Shown here: in pieces, positions 42,941-51,667 of the stretch
How the letters are laid out: each line of letters opens with the position of its first letter
How positions within the stretch are numbered: position 1 is the stretch's first letter
NCBI GenBank assembly: GCA_964442655.1
Contig: CAYTZM010000001.1
Coordinates: forward strand, 186,001 to 250,000
Length of the DNA: 64,000 nt
Origin: GCA-002727615 sp964442655
GTDB lineage: Bacteria > Pseudomonadota > Alphaproteobacteria > TMED109
Reading direction: 5' to 3'
The notes under the pieces: generated by a model
The model's input: only the letters and a program-made list of their open reading frames with translations
Database searches by the model: none
Told to the model about the DNA's origin: nothing
Position numbers and translations under genes: made by a program

Positions 42941-43464
42941 TGCAAAAAGAAAATACAAAAATATTAACTGGTAAAGAGGCATTTGATTCTGCTGCATCAG
43001 ACGTAAAGAATAAAGGGTTTGTGATAGCAAAAATTGATAAGCTGTTTACATGGGCTAGAACAGGATCATTATGGCCTATGTCTTTTGGATTAGCGTGTTG
43101 TGCGGTAGAAATGATGCATGCTGGTGCAAGTAGATATGATTTAGACAGATTTGGTTTGGTCTTTAGACCTAGTCCTAGGCAATCTGATGTAATGATTGTT
43201 GCAGGAACTCTTACTAACAAAATGGCTCCGGCTTTAAGAAAAGTTTATGATCAAATGCCTGAACCAAGATGGGTAATATCAATGGGTAGCTGTGCTAATG
43301 GTGGTGGATATTATCATTATTCATACTCGGTAGTCAGGGGTTGTGACAGGATTGTCCCAGTGGATGTATATGTACCTGGGTGCCCTCCGACAGCTGAAGC
43401 ACTGTTGTATGGAATTATTCAATTACAAAAGAAAATAATACGTCAAAATTCTTTAGGGGTTTAA
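42940..43464 (+). CDS. nuoB: NADH-quinone oxidoreductase subunit B
   Basis: This ~174-residue peripheral-arm subunit holds cluster N2. Cys ligands are visible in GLACCAVEMMHAG, MGSCANGGGYYHYSYS and VYVPGCPPTAEALLYG. The TAATG overlap with nuoA supports start 42940 rather than the upstream in-frame ATG at 42910. N2 is the last cluster before ubiquinone, so NuoB together with NuoD forms the quinone site. Confidence 0.97.
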   Translation: MQKENTKILTGKEAFDSAASDVKNKGFVIAKIDKLFTWARTGSLWPMSFGLACCAVEMMHAGASRYDLDRFGLVFRPSPRQSDVMIVAGTLTNKMAPALRKVYDQMPEPRWVISMGSCANGGGYYHYSYSVVRGCDRIVPVDVYVPGCPPTAEALLYGIIQLQKKIIRQNSLGV

Positions 43465-43469
43465 ACTAA

Positions 43470-44096
43470 GTGCTTAAAGATTATGAGAAAAAATATATAG
43501 AACGTCATATAAAAATTGAAAAATTATTAAATGAACGTTTCAGTAATAGAGGTTTAGAAACTTATATTAAGAATTCTGAACTTACAGTAATTTTAAGTAA
43601 ATCAATTTTATTGCAAGTAATTACATTTTTAAGAGATGATAAAGACTTTCAATTTAAACAGCTTATAGATATATGTGGGGTAGATTATCCTGATAGGTTA
43701 AATAGATTTGAGATAGTATACCATTTACTAAGCCTTAAACTTAATCAGAGAATTAGAATAAAGTTATCAGTTGAAGATGGAGAATTAGTTCCTTCATTGG
43801 TTTCTTTGTATGATGCAGCCAATTGGTATGAAAGAGAAGTATGGGATCTTTTTGGTGTTATGTTTTCTGATCATCCTGATTTAAGAAGGATATTGACGGA
43901 TTATGGTTTTGAAGGACATCCTTTAAGAAAAGATTTTCCATTAAGTGGGTTTTCTCAGGTTAGATATGATGATACGGAAAAAAGAGTTGTAAAAGAGAAT
44001 GTAGACTTAGTGCAAGATTTTAGATCTTTTGATTTTGATAGTCCTTGGGAAGGGACTGATTATAAACTTGATACTAATAAAGATCCTGAAAAATGA
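43470..44096 (+). CDS. nuoC: NADH-quinone oxidoreductase subunit C
   Basis: This 208-residue peripheral subunit carries the signature ANWYEREVWDLFGVMFSDHPDLRRILTDYGFEGHPLRKDFP (around residues 120-160). Start is GTG at 43470, six bases after the nuoB stop. It is separate from nuoD, as in other alphaproteobacteria, not fused as in E. coli. It stabilises the quinone-binding module. The 3' end overlaps nuoD by four bases. Confidence 0.97.
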   Translation: MLKDYEKKYIERHIKIEKLLNERFSNRGLETYIKNSELTVILSKSILLQVITFLRDDKDFQFKQLIDICGVDYPDRLNRFEIVYHLLSLKLNQRIRIKLSVEDGELVPSLVSLYDAANWYEREVWDLFGVMFSDHPDLRRILTDYGFEGHPLRKDFPLSGFSQVRYDDTEKRVVKENVDLVQDFRSFDFDSPWEGTDYKLDTNKDPEK

Positions 44097-45271
44097 CAGA
44101 TGTGCAACTTAAAAATATGACGCTGAATTTTGGTCCTCAACATCCTGCAGCACATGGCGTACTGAGATTAGTTTTAGAGATGGACGGTGAGGTTGTAGAA
44201 CGAACAGATCCACATATTGGTTTGTTGCACAGAGGAACTGAAAAATTAATTGAACATAAAACTTATATGCAGGCCATACCATATTTTGATAGGTTGGACT
44301 ATGTATCTCCCATGTGCCAAGAGCATGCTTTTGTCCTTTCTGCTGAAAAATTGTTAGGCATAAAAGTTCCTAAAAGAGCTCAATATATTAGAGTTTTATT
44401 TGATGAGATTACTAGAGTATTAAATCATTCTCTTCAAATTGCAGCACAAGGATTAGATTTAGGAGCTACAACACCTTTCTTATGGCTTTTTGAAGAAAGA
44501 GAAAAACTTATGGGTTTCTATGAAGCAGTTTCTGGAGCTAGACTTCATGCAGCTTATTATAGGGTAGGAGGTGTTCATCGAGATTTGCCAAAAGATTTAA
44601 TTTCAGAAATTTATGATTGGTTAAAAGGATTTGGAAAAATTATTAGTGATATCGAAAATTTACTTTCTGATAATAGAATTTTTAAACAAAGAATGGTGGA
44701 TGTTGGAATAGTGAGTTTTGAAGAAGCTTTGAATTGGGGATTTACTGGACCAATGTTAAGAGGATCTGGTATTGCTTGGGATTTAAGAAAATCTCAACCT
44801 TATGCAGTGTATGATGAATTTGAATTTTCTATCCCTACTGGTAAAAATGGAGATTGTTATGATAGGTATTTAATTCGTGTTGAAGAAATGAAGCAAAGTG
44901 TTGAAATTATACGTCAAGTATTAGATAATATTCCTTCCGGAGAAGTAATTGTTAAAGACTCACGTTTAAACCCTCCAAGAAGAGAAGATATGAAAGATTC
45001 CATGGAGTCTTTAATAAATCATTTTAAATTATTTACTGAAGGAATTAGGGTGCCCGAAGGTGAGGTATATACAGCTGTAGAAGCTCCTAAAGGAGAATTT
45101 GGAGTTTATTTAGTTTCAGATGGTTCTAGCAAACCTTATAGATGTAAAATTAGAGCTCCTGGTTTTTCTCATCTTCAAGGTTTAGATTTTATGACTAAGG
45201 GACATATGTTAGCAGATTTAGTTGCGTGCATTGCAACCCTTGATGTTGTGTTTGGAGAAATTGATCGATGA
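44093..45271 (+). CDS. nuoD: NADH-quinone oxidoreductase subunit D
   Basis: This 392-residue homologue of the [NiFe]-hydrogenase large subunit has lost the nickel ligands. Landmarks are LNFGPQHPAAHGVLRLVLEMDGE, PHIGLLHRGTEKLIE with the quinone-site His/Tyr region YFDRLDYVSPM, GARLHAAYYRVGGVH, and the C-terminal GFSHLQGLDFMTKGHMLADLVA. It binds ubiquinone together with NuoB. It overlaps nuoC and nuoE by four bases each. Confidence 0.97.
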   Translation: MTDVQLKNMTLNFGPQHPAAHGVLRLVLEMDGEVVERTDPHIGLLHRGTEKLIEHKTYMQAIPYFDRLDYVSPMCQEHAFVLSAEKLLGIKVPKRAQYIRVLFDEITRVLNHSLQIAAQGLDLGATTPFLWLFEEREKLMGFYEAVSGARLHAAYYRVGGVHRDLPKDLISEIYDWLKGFGKIISDIENLLSDNRIFKQRMVDVGIVSFEEALNWGFTGPMLRGSGIAWDLRKSQPYAVYDEFEFSIPTGKNGDCYDRYLIRVEEMKQSVEIIRQVLDNIPSGEVIVKDSRLNPPRREDMKDSMESLINHFKLFTEGIRVPEGEVYTAVEAPKGEFGVYLVSDGSSKPYRCKIRAPGFSHLQGLDFMTKGHMLADLVACIATLDVVFGEIDR

Positions 45272-45870
45272 GTTCAAGAATTCCAGTCTCTTCAAATGTT
45301 AATCGAAAAGGTTTTAAATTTAATAAAGAAAATTTAAAAACATTGGATGTTTTATTAACTAAATATCCTAAGGACAGGAAGGCTAGTGCTTTGCTTCCAT
45401 TGTTGGATTTAGCTCAAAGGCAAAATGATAATTGGTTGTCTCTTAAGGCTATGGAGGAGGTAGGTAAGATTTTAAGTATTCCTTTGATTAAAGTCTTCGA
45501 AGTTGCCACTTTTTATACAATGTATAATTTAAAACCTGTTGGAAAATATTTTATACAAGTTTGTAGAACTACACCGTGTTGGCTTAGAGGAAGTGACAAA
45601 ATTACTCAACTTTGCAGAAAAAAGCTTGGAATTAAATTAGGAGAAACAACGAAAGATAATTTGTTTACTTTAATGGAAGTTGAATGTTTAGGAGCTTGTT
45701 CTAATGCTCCAATGGTACAAATTAATGATGATTATTATGAAGACTTATCAGAAAAACATATAACTAGTATTTTAGATAATTTGTCTAAAGGAAAGAAAGT
45801 GAAAAAAGGTCCTCAGTCAAAAAGAAAAGGTGCTGAACCTTTAAATACGAATAGGAAATTAAAAAAATGA
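45268..45870 (+). CDS. nuoE: NADH-quinone oxidoreductase subunit E
   Basis: This 200-residue thioredoxin-like subunit binds the [2Fe-2S] cluster N1a through CRTTPCW and CLGACSNAP (four Cys). The C-terminal ~30 residues are a lysine-rich extension (KKVKKGPQSKRKGAE...), a feature also found in alphaproteobacterial NuoE proteins. It sits beside NuoF in the NADH-oxidising tip of complex I. Overlaps nuoD and nuoF by four bases. Confidence 0.96.
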   Translation: MSSRIPVSSNVNRKGFKFNKENLKTLDVLLTKYPKDRKASALLPLLDLAQRQNDNWLSLKAMEEVGKILSIPLIKVFEVATFYTMYNLKPVGKYFIQVCRTTPCWLRGSDKITQLCRKKLGIKLGETTKDNLFTLMEVECLGACSNAPMVQINDDYYEDLSEKHITSILDNLSKGKKVKKGPQSKRKGAEPLNTNRKLKK

Positions 45871-47153
45871 TTTCTTCTAAGGATATAATATTTAAAGATA
45901 TTTATGGATTTGTAGGAAATTCTATAAATTATGCAGAAAAAAGAGGTGATTGGGATAATACAAAAAATTTAATAACAAAAGGGTCAGATTGGATAATTGA
46001 GCAGGTAAAAAATTCTGAATTAAGAGGAAGAGGAGGAGCAGGTTTTCCCACAGGTTTAAAATGGTCTTTTATGCCAAAAAATAAAATAAAGCCTCATTAC
46101 ATAGTAGTGAACGCTGATGAAAGTGAGCCTGGAACTTGTAAAGATAGAGAGATTATAAGAAATGAACCTCATAAACTCATTGAAGGAACACTTCTCGCAG
46201 GATTTGCAATGCAAGCAAATCATGGATTTATATACATAAGAGGAGAGTTTATTGAAGAAGCGAGGATTTTAAATAAAGCTATAACAGAAGCTTATAAAAA
46301 AGGATATTTGGGAAAAAATGCTTGTAAGTCTGGATTTTCATTTGACTTGACTTTGCATCGAGGTGCAGGTGCTTATATTTGTGGAGAAGAAACAGCTCTG
46401 TTAGAAAGTTTAGAAGGTAAAAAAGGGCAACCAAGATTAAAACCTCCTTTTCCTGCTAATGTAGGTTTATATGGATGTCCTACTACAGTTTCTAATGTTG
46501 AAACCATTGCGGTAGTTCCCACAATTTTGAGAAGAGGAGCAGCGTGGTTTGCAAAAATAGGCAACAAAAATAATACTGGTACAAAATTATATTGTATTTC
46601 AGGACATGTTAATGATCCTTGCGTAGTTGAAGAAGAAATGGGAATCCCATTAAAAGAATTATTAGAGAAGCATGCTGGTGGAGTAATAGGAGGTTGGAAA
46701 AATTTATTGGCAGTTATTCCAGGCGGATCATCAACACCTTTAATCCCATTTGAAGTATGTAATCATGTTTTAATGGATTTTGATTCTTTGAGAAAAGAAG
46801 GCACAGAACTTGGAACGGCAGGTGTTATTGTAATGGATAAGTCGACTGATATTGTAAAAGCAATATGGAAATTATCTAAATTTTATAAACATGAGTCTTG
46901 TGGACAATGCACACCATGTAGAGAAGGTACAGGTTGGGTAATGAGATCAATGGAAAAATTGGTTCATGGAGATGTAAATTTAGAAGATATAGATATATTG
47001 CATAGTGTTTGTGATCAAATGGAAGGGAATACAATTTGTGCGTTAGGTGATGCTGCCGCATGGCCCGTTCAAGCATTAATTAAGCACTTTAGACATGAGT
47101 TAGAAAGTAGAATAAATAAGTATAAGAATATGGCTTTGAAAGTTGCAGAGTAG
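45867..47153 (+). CDS. nuoF: NADH-quinone oxidoreductase subunit F (NADH/FMN-binding)
   Basis: This 428-residue subunit is where NADH hands electrons to FMN. The NADH/FMN glycine-rich stretch RGRGGAGFPTGLKWSF (residues ~50-65), GAGAYICGEETALLESLEG and the [4Fe-4S] N3 ligands in ESCGQCTPCREG with a later Cys in NTICALGDAAAWP are all present. It has the standard length. The next gene, nuoG, starts four bases after its stop. Confidence 0.97.
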   Translation: MISSKDIIFKDIYGFVGNSINYAEKRGDWDNTKNLITKGSDWIIEQVKNSELRGRGGAGFPTGLKWSFMPKNKIKPHYIVVNADESEPGTCKDREIIRNEPHKLIEGTLLAGFAMQANHGFIYIRGEFIEEARILNKAITEAYKKGYLGKNACKSGFSFDLTLHRGAGAYICGEETALLESLEGKKGQPRLKPPFPANVGLYGCPTTVSNVETIAVVPTILRRGAAWFAKIGNKNNTGTKLYCISGHVNDPCVVEEEMGIPLKELLEKHAGGVIGGWKNLLAVIPGGSSTPLIPFEVCNHVLMDFDSLRKEGTELGTAGVIVMDKSTDIVKAIWKLSKFYKHESCGQCTPCREGTGWVMRSMEKLVHGDVNLEDIDILHSVCDQMEGNTICALGDAAAWPVQALIKHFRHELESRINKYKNMALKVAE

Positions 47154-47157
47154 GTAA

Positions 47158-49212
47158 ATGATAAAATTATTTATAGACGGAAAAGAAATAGAAGTTGCAG
47201 AAGGTTCGACAGTAATGCAAGCATGTGAAAAGACTGGTGCAGAAATTCCTAGGTTTTGTTTTCATGACAGACTTTCAATAGCAGGTAATTGTAGAATGTG
47301 CTTAGTAGAATTAGAAGAATCTCCTAAACCTATTGCTAGTTGTGCTATGCCTGCAAGAGAAGGAATGAAAATTATTACTAAATCTAATAAAGTAAAAAAA
47401 GCTCGTGAAGGAGTTATGGAATTTCTTTTGATTAATCATCCTTTAGATTGTCCAATATGTGACCAAGGTGGAGAATGTGATTTACAAGATCAAGCACTAT
47501 TTTATGGCAGTGGTAAAAGCAGGTTTTTAGAAGATAAAAGAGCGGTTGATAACAAATCATTTGGGCCATTAATTAAAACTATTATGACAAGATGTATTCA
47601 TTGTACTAGATGTGTAAGGTTTATGGATGAAGTAGCTGGTGTGCATGAATTAGGGGCAATAGGAAGGGGAGAGGATATGGAAATATTTTCTAATTCTCAA
47701 AATGGTATGGGAGGAGAGTTGTCTGGAAATATTATTGATTTATGTCCTGTAGGAGCTCTTACTTCTGCTCCTTATGCCTTTAAGGCTAGACCCTGGGAGT
47801 TAGAGAAGGTGAATAGTATAGATGTTTTAGACGGTTTAGGGTCAGCAATACAAATAGGGTCAAGAGATGGTCATGTATTAAGAGTTTTGCCAAATTTAAA
47901 TGAGGATATTAATGAAGAGTGGGTTTCAGATAAAACTCGATTTGCTATAGACGGGTTAAATAACCAAAGACTTGATGTGCCTTATAAAAAAAATAGAAGT
48001 GGAAAGTTAGAACCATGTACGTGGGAAGAAGCTTTTAAGGTTATAGCTGATAAGGTTGCTTTACTAGACCCTAAAGAGATTGCTGCAATTTCTGGAAACC
48101 AAGCATGTTTAGAGTCTATGTATGCGCTTAAAGATATAATGCAATCATTAGGTGTTAAAAATATGGATTGTAGACCTGAATTATCGAATTTACCAATAGA
48201 TATAAAAGATAGGGCTTCTTGGTTATTTAATCCCACAATAAGTGGTATAGAGGCAGCTGATTCTATTTTAATTATTGGAAGTCAACCTAGGTACGAAGGA
48301 ACATTGCTGGATGCTAGAATAAGAAAAGCTTGGTTGTCCAATAAAATTCCTATTGCGAGAATAGGAGGAGGAAGTAAAACTAGTTATGATATCACAGAAT
48401 TAGGGAACGAAACTAAAATATTAGACAAAATTTTAAAAGGAGAACATTCTTATAATAAAATTTTAAAAAAATCTAATAAGCCATTGTTTTTATTAGGTCA
48501 AAACATATTTATTAGGAGTGATGGTTTAGGAATATTAGGAAGAATAAGAGAGATAGCTAAGAAGTATAATGGTTATTCAAAAAGTTGGAATGGAATTGGA
48601 GTACTTCAACCCACAGCAAATATTGTTGGGGGTTTAGAAATAGGTTTTGTGCCTGCAAATAAATCTTTAGATACTAATGCTATTATTAGAAGTATAGTCA
48701 AAGGCAAAATTAAATTATTATGGGTTTTAGCTCAAGATGATTTAGATTTTAAGAAAAATTCTGATTGTTTGATAGTATATCAAGGTCATCATGGGGATAA
48801 AGGCGCGAATTTAGCAGATGTTATATTGCCTGGAGCGGCATATACTGAAAAAGATGGTATATATGTTAATACAGAAGGCAGAGTACAAATGGCTTATGCA
48901 GCTGTAGCGCCTCCAGGACAAGCTAAAGAAGATTGGCAAATAATTAGAGCTTTTTCAGATTATATAGAAAGACCTTTAAAATATAACAATATTGATGATT
49001 TAAGAAAAGATTTATCTAAAATTAACTCTGATTTAGTGAAAGAGGATAATTTAATTAAAGCAAATATTATCGATATTGGTGATATTAATATTCCATTGGA
49101 TAAAGATCCAATAATTTTTAATGATTTAAATTATTTTATGACTTGCCCTATTTCTAGGGCATCAGAAACTATGGCTAAATGTATAATTGCTAAAAAAGAG
49201 AGTAGTAATTAA
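47158..49212 (+). CDS. nuoG: NADH-quinone oxidoreductase subunit G
   Basis: This 684-residue iron-sulfur subunit begins with a [2Fe-2S] ferredoxin domain (FCFHDRLSIAGNCRMCLVE). A His/Cys-ligated [4Fe-4S] site follows (INHPLDCPICDQGGECDLQDQ) and then a second (CIHCTRCVRFMDEVAG with DLCPVGALTS). The remainder is a molybdopterin-oxidoreductase-like domain without catalytic cofactor ligands. Its length is usual for alphaproteobacteria and shorter than the ~900-residue E. coli form. It conducts electrons from NuoF towards NuoB. Its stop overlaps the nuoH ATG by one base. Confidence 0.97.
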   Translation: MIKLFIDGKEIEVAEGSTVMQACEKTGAEIPRFCFHDRLSIAGNCRMCLVELEESPKPIASCAMPAREGMKIITKSNKVKKAREGVMEFLLINHPLDCPICDQGGECDLQDQALFYGSGKSRFLEDKRAVDNKSFGPLIKTIMTRCIHCTRCVRFMDEVAGVHELGAIGRGEDMEIFSNSQNGMGGELSGNIIDLCPVGALTSAPYAFKARPWELEKVNSIDVLDGLGSAIQIGSRDGHVLRVLPNLNEDINEEWVSDKTRFAIDGLNNQRLDVPYKKNRSGKLEPCTWEEAFKVIADKVALLDPKEIAAISGNQACLESMYALKDIMQSLGVKNMDCRPELSNLPIDIKDRASWLFNPTISGIEAADSILIIGSQPRYEGTLLDARIRKAWLSNKIPIARIGGGSKTSYDITELGNETKILDKILKGEHSYNKILKKSNKPLFLLGQNIFIRSDGLGILGRIREIAKKYNGYSKSWNGIGVLQPTANIVGGLEIGFVPANKSLDTNAIIRSIVKGKIKLLWVLAQDDLDFKKNSDCLIVYQGHHGDKGANLADVILPGAAYTEKDGIYVNTEGRVQMAYAAVAPPGQAKEDWQIIRAFSDYIERPLKYNNIDDLRKDLSKINSDLVKEDNLIKANIIDIGDINIPLDKDPIIFNDLNYFMTCPISRASETMAKCIIAKKESSN

Positions 49213-50231
49213 TGTTAGAATTTTTGTACGAATCTAATTTAATTCTTATACTAAGCATATTCTTAAAAATAATAATATTAGTTATTCCACTTTTAGGCAT
49301 TGTTGCTTTTTTGACTTATGCAGAAAGAAAAGTAATTGCTTCTGTTCAATTGAGGAAAGGACCAAATGTAGTTGGACCTTTTGGTTTATTACAGCCATTA
49401 GCAGATGGTTTAAAACTATTTTCTAAAGAATCTATTTTTCCAAAAGTAGCAAATAAGATAGTTTTTATTTTAGCCCCCATGGTTGCTTTTGGTTTGTCTA
49501 TAGCTGCTTGGGCAGTAATACCTGTTGCTGATGGTTGGGTTATTTCAAATATAAATGTAGGTATTTTATATCTTTTCGCAGTTTCTTCATTATCAGTTTA
49601 TGGGATTATTATGGCGGGATGGGCTAGTAATTCTAAATATGCTTTTTTGGGAGCTTTAAGATCTGCTGCGCAGATGGTTTCATATGAAGTTTCAATAGGA
49701 TTTGTAATAGTAACAGTTTTGGTATGTGTAGGTTCTTTAAATTTAGCGGAAATTGTACATGCCCAAAAAAATACTTGGTATATATTTCCTTTATTCCCTA
49801 TGTTTATTGTATTTTTTATTTCTGCATTAGCAGAAACTAATAGAGCTCCTTTTGACTTACCAGAGGATGAATCTTCTTTAGTTGGAGGTTATTTTACAGA
49901 ATATTCGTCCATGTTATTTGCAATGTTCTTTTTAGGTGAATATGCAGCTATGATTATGATGAGTGGCATGGTTACTATATTATTCTTGGGAGGGTGGCTA
50001 CCTCCATTTGATTTAAATTTGTTTAATAGTATTCCAGGCATTGTTTGGTTTGCAGCTAAGACATCTTTTATTTTATTTTTATTTTTGTGGGTAAGGGCTA
50101 CGTTTCCCAGATTCCGATATGATCAACTTATGCGAATAGGATGGAAATTATTTTTACCTTTATCTTTATTATGGGTTGTTTTGACTTCGGGGTTTTTAGT
50201 AATATTTGATCTTTTACCATCTGCAATGTGA
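49212..50231 (+). CDS. nuoH: NADH-quinone oxidoreductase subunit H
   Basis: This 339-residue membrane subunit has about eight transmembrane helices. The quinone-channel loop AYAERKVIASVQLRKGPNVVGPFGLLQPLADGLKLFSKE and the acidic EL segment ISALAETNRAPFDLPEDESSLVGGYFTEYS are conserved. FRYDQLMRIGWK closes the family pattern. It joins the peripheral and membrane arms. It starts at the nuoG stop and is followed by nuoI after nine bases. Confidence 0.97.
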   Translation: MLEFLYESNLILILSIFLKIIILVIPLLGIVAFLTYAERKVIASVQLRKGPNVVGPFGLLQPLADGLKLFSKESIFPKVANKIVFILAPMVAFGLSIAAWAVIPVADGWVISNINVGILYLFAVSSLSVYGIIMAGWASNSKYAFLGALRSAAQMVSYEVSIGFVIVTVLVCVGSLNLAEIVHAQKNTWYIFPLFPMFIVFFISALAETNRAPFDLPEDESSLVGGYFTEYSSMLFAMFFLGEYAAMIMMSGMVTILFLGGWLPPFDLNLFNSIPGIVWFAAKTSFILFLFLWVRATFPRFRYDQLMRIGWKLFLPLSLLWVVLTSGFLVIFDLLPSAM

Positions 50232-50240
50232 GGATTTGTT

Positions 50241-50729
50241 TTGAGAAAATTATATAGAGCGTTATGGTTTGCAGTTTTAGGGGAATTATTTTCAGGAATG
50301 ATTCTGACACTAAAGTATATGTTTAAAAAACCTGTAACTATAAATTATCCTTATGAAAAAAGTCCTCTTAGCCCAAGGTTTAGGGGTGAACTTGCTTTGA
50401 GAAGATATTCTAATGGAGAAGAAAGATGTATTGCATGTAAATTATGTGAAGCTGTTTGTCCTGCATTAGCAATAACTATTGAGGCAGAGCCAAGAGAAGA
50501 TGGAAGCAGGAGAACAACAAGATATGATATAGATATGACTAAGTGTATTTATTGTGGTTTATGCGAAGAAGCATGTCCCGTAGATGCAATAGTTCAAGGG
50601 CCAAATTATGAATTTGCTAAAGAGACTAGACAAGAGCTTGTGTATGATAAAGCAAAACTTTTAGAAAATGGTGATAGATGGGAAACTGTTTTATCTAAAA
50701 ATTTAAAGTCCGATAATAATTATAAGTAA
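50241..50729 (+). CDS. nuoI: NADH-quinone oxidoreductase subunit I
   Basis: This 162-residue peripheral subunit has two [4Fe-4S] ferredoxin motifs: CIACKLCEAVCP and CIYCGLCEEACP (clusters N6a/N6b). The start is an unusual TTG at 50241, supported by GAGGAT about eight bases upstream and by the conserved RGE(LA)RRY region in the right place. It passes electrons from NuoG to NuoB. Confidence 0.97.
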   Translation: MRKLYRALWFAVLGELFSGMILTLKYMFKKPVTINYPYEKSPLSPRFRGELALRRYSNGEERCIACKLCEAVCPALAITIEAEPREDGSRRTTRYDIDMTKCIYCGLCEEACPVDAIVQGPNYEFAKETRQELVYDKAKLLENGDRWETVLSKNLKSDNNYK

Positions 50730-50743
50730 GTTAAGGAATAATA

Positions 50744-51349
50744 ATGGTTTCAGTTTTTTTTTATATGTTTGCTTTAATATTAGTTTTATCTTCTATTTTT
50801 GTTATTTTGGCAAAAAATCCTGTACATTCCGTTTTTTTTTTAATTTTAGCCTTTTTTAATGCCACTGGATTATTTGTACTTATGGGTGCAGAGTTTTTAG
50901 CAATGTTGCTATTAATTGTATATGTTGGGGCCGTAGCTGTTTTATTCTTATTTGTTGTTATGATGTTAAATATAGATTTTAAGTCTTTAAGAACTGGGAT
51001 GATGAGAAATGCTTCTTTAGGGATTCTTGTAGGAGTAATTCTATTAGCTGAAATAATATTTTCGATATTTGGGATGCATTTTGGAGAGAACAAAAAACTT
51101 GCAGTAGAATTGAGTGTTATAGCTCCAGAAATAGAAAATACAAGATTATTAGGTAGAGTCTTGTATACCGATTATATATATTTATTTCAGACTGCGGGGT
51201 TAATATTACTTGTAGCCATGGTAGGAGCTATAGTTTTAACACATCGAAAAAGACAAAATGTAAGAAAACAAAATGTTATTAAACAAGTTTTAAGAAACCG
51301 AAATGAGTCTATTAAGGTTAATGATGTTGAAATTGGAAAAGGTGCATAA
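50744..51349 (+). CDS. nuoJ: NADH-quinone oxidoreductase subunit J
   Basis: This 201-residue membrane subunit has five hydrophobic helices. The conserved third-helix region EFLAMLLLIVYVGAVAVLFLFVVMML contains the pi-bulge and central acidic/glycine features of NuoJ. A basic C-terminal tail (RKRQNVRKQNVIKQVLRNR) faces the cytosol. It helps form the E-channel linking quinone chemistry to pumping. Confidence 0.95.
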   Translation: MVSVFFYMFALILVLSSIFVILAKNPVHSVFFLILAFFNATGLFVLMGAEFLAMLLLIVYVGAVAVLFLFVVMMLNIDFKSLRTGMMRNASLGILVGVILLAEIIFSIFGMHFGENKKLAVELSVIAPEIENTRLLGRVLYTDYIYLFQTAGLILLVAMVGAIVLTHRKRQNVRKQNVIKQVLRNRNESIKVNDVEIGKGA

Positions 51350-51351
51350 AT

Positions 51352-51666
51352 ATGATTTTCCAAATTAGTTTAATGCATTATTTAATTTTATCATCAATAA
51401 TATTTACAATTGGTGTTTTCGGTGTTTTTTTAAATAGAAAAAATTTAATTATTATTCTTATGTCTATCGAAATAATTCTATTATCCATTAATATAAATTT
51501 TATAGCTTTTTCTACTCATTTAAATTTAATTATAGGACAAGTATTTGCTTTATTTATCCTTACAGTTGCAGCAGCGGAAGCAGCAATTGGTTTAGCAATA
51601 TTAGTTGTATTTTTTAGGGCCAGAGGCTCAATAGCTGTAGAAGATGCTAGTAATTTGAAAGGGTAA
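51352..51666 (+). CDS. nuoK: NADH-quinone oxidoreductase subunit K
   Basis: This 104-residue protein has three transmembrane helices. The two conserved intramembrane glutamates lie in LIIILMSIEIILLSININFIAF and in FILTVAAAEAAIGLAILVVFFR. The usual length is ~100 residues. It starts two bases after nuoJ and ends one base before nuoL. Confidence 0.96.
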   Translation: MIFQISLMHYLILSSIIFTIGVFGVFLNRKNLIIILMSIEIILLSININFIAFSTHLNLIIGQVFALFILTVAAAEAAIGLAILVVFFRARGSIAVEDASNLKG

Positions 51667-51667
51667 G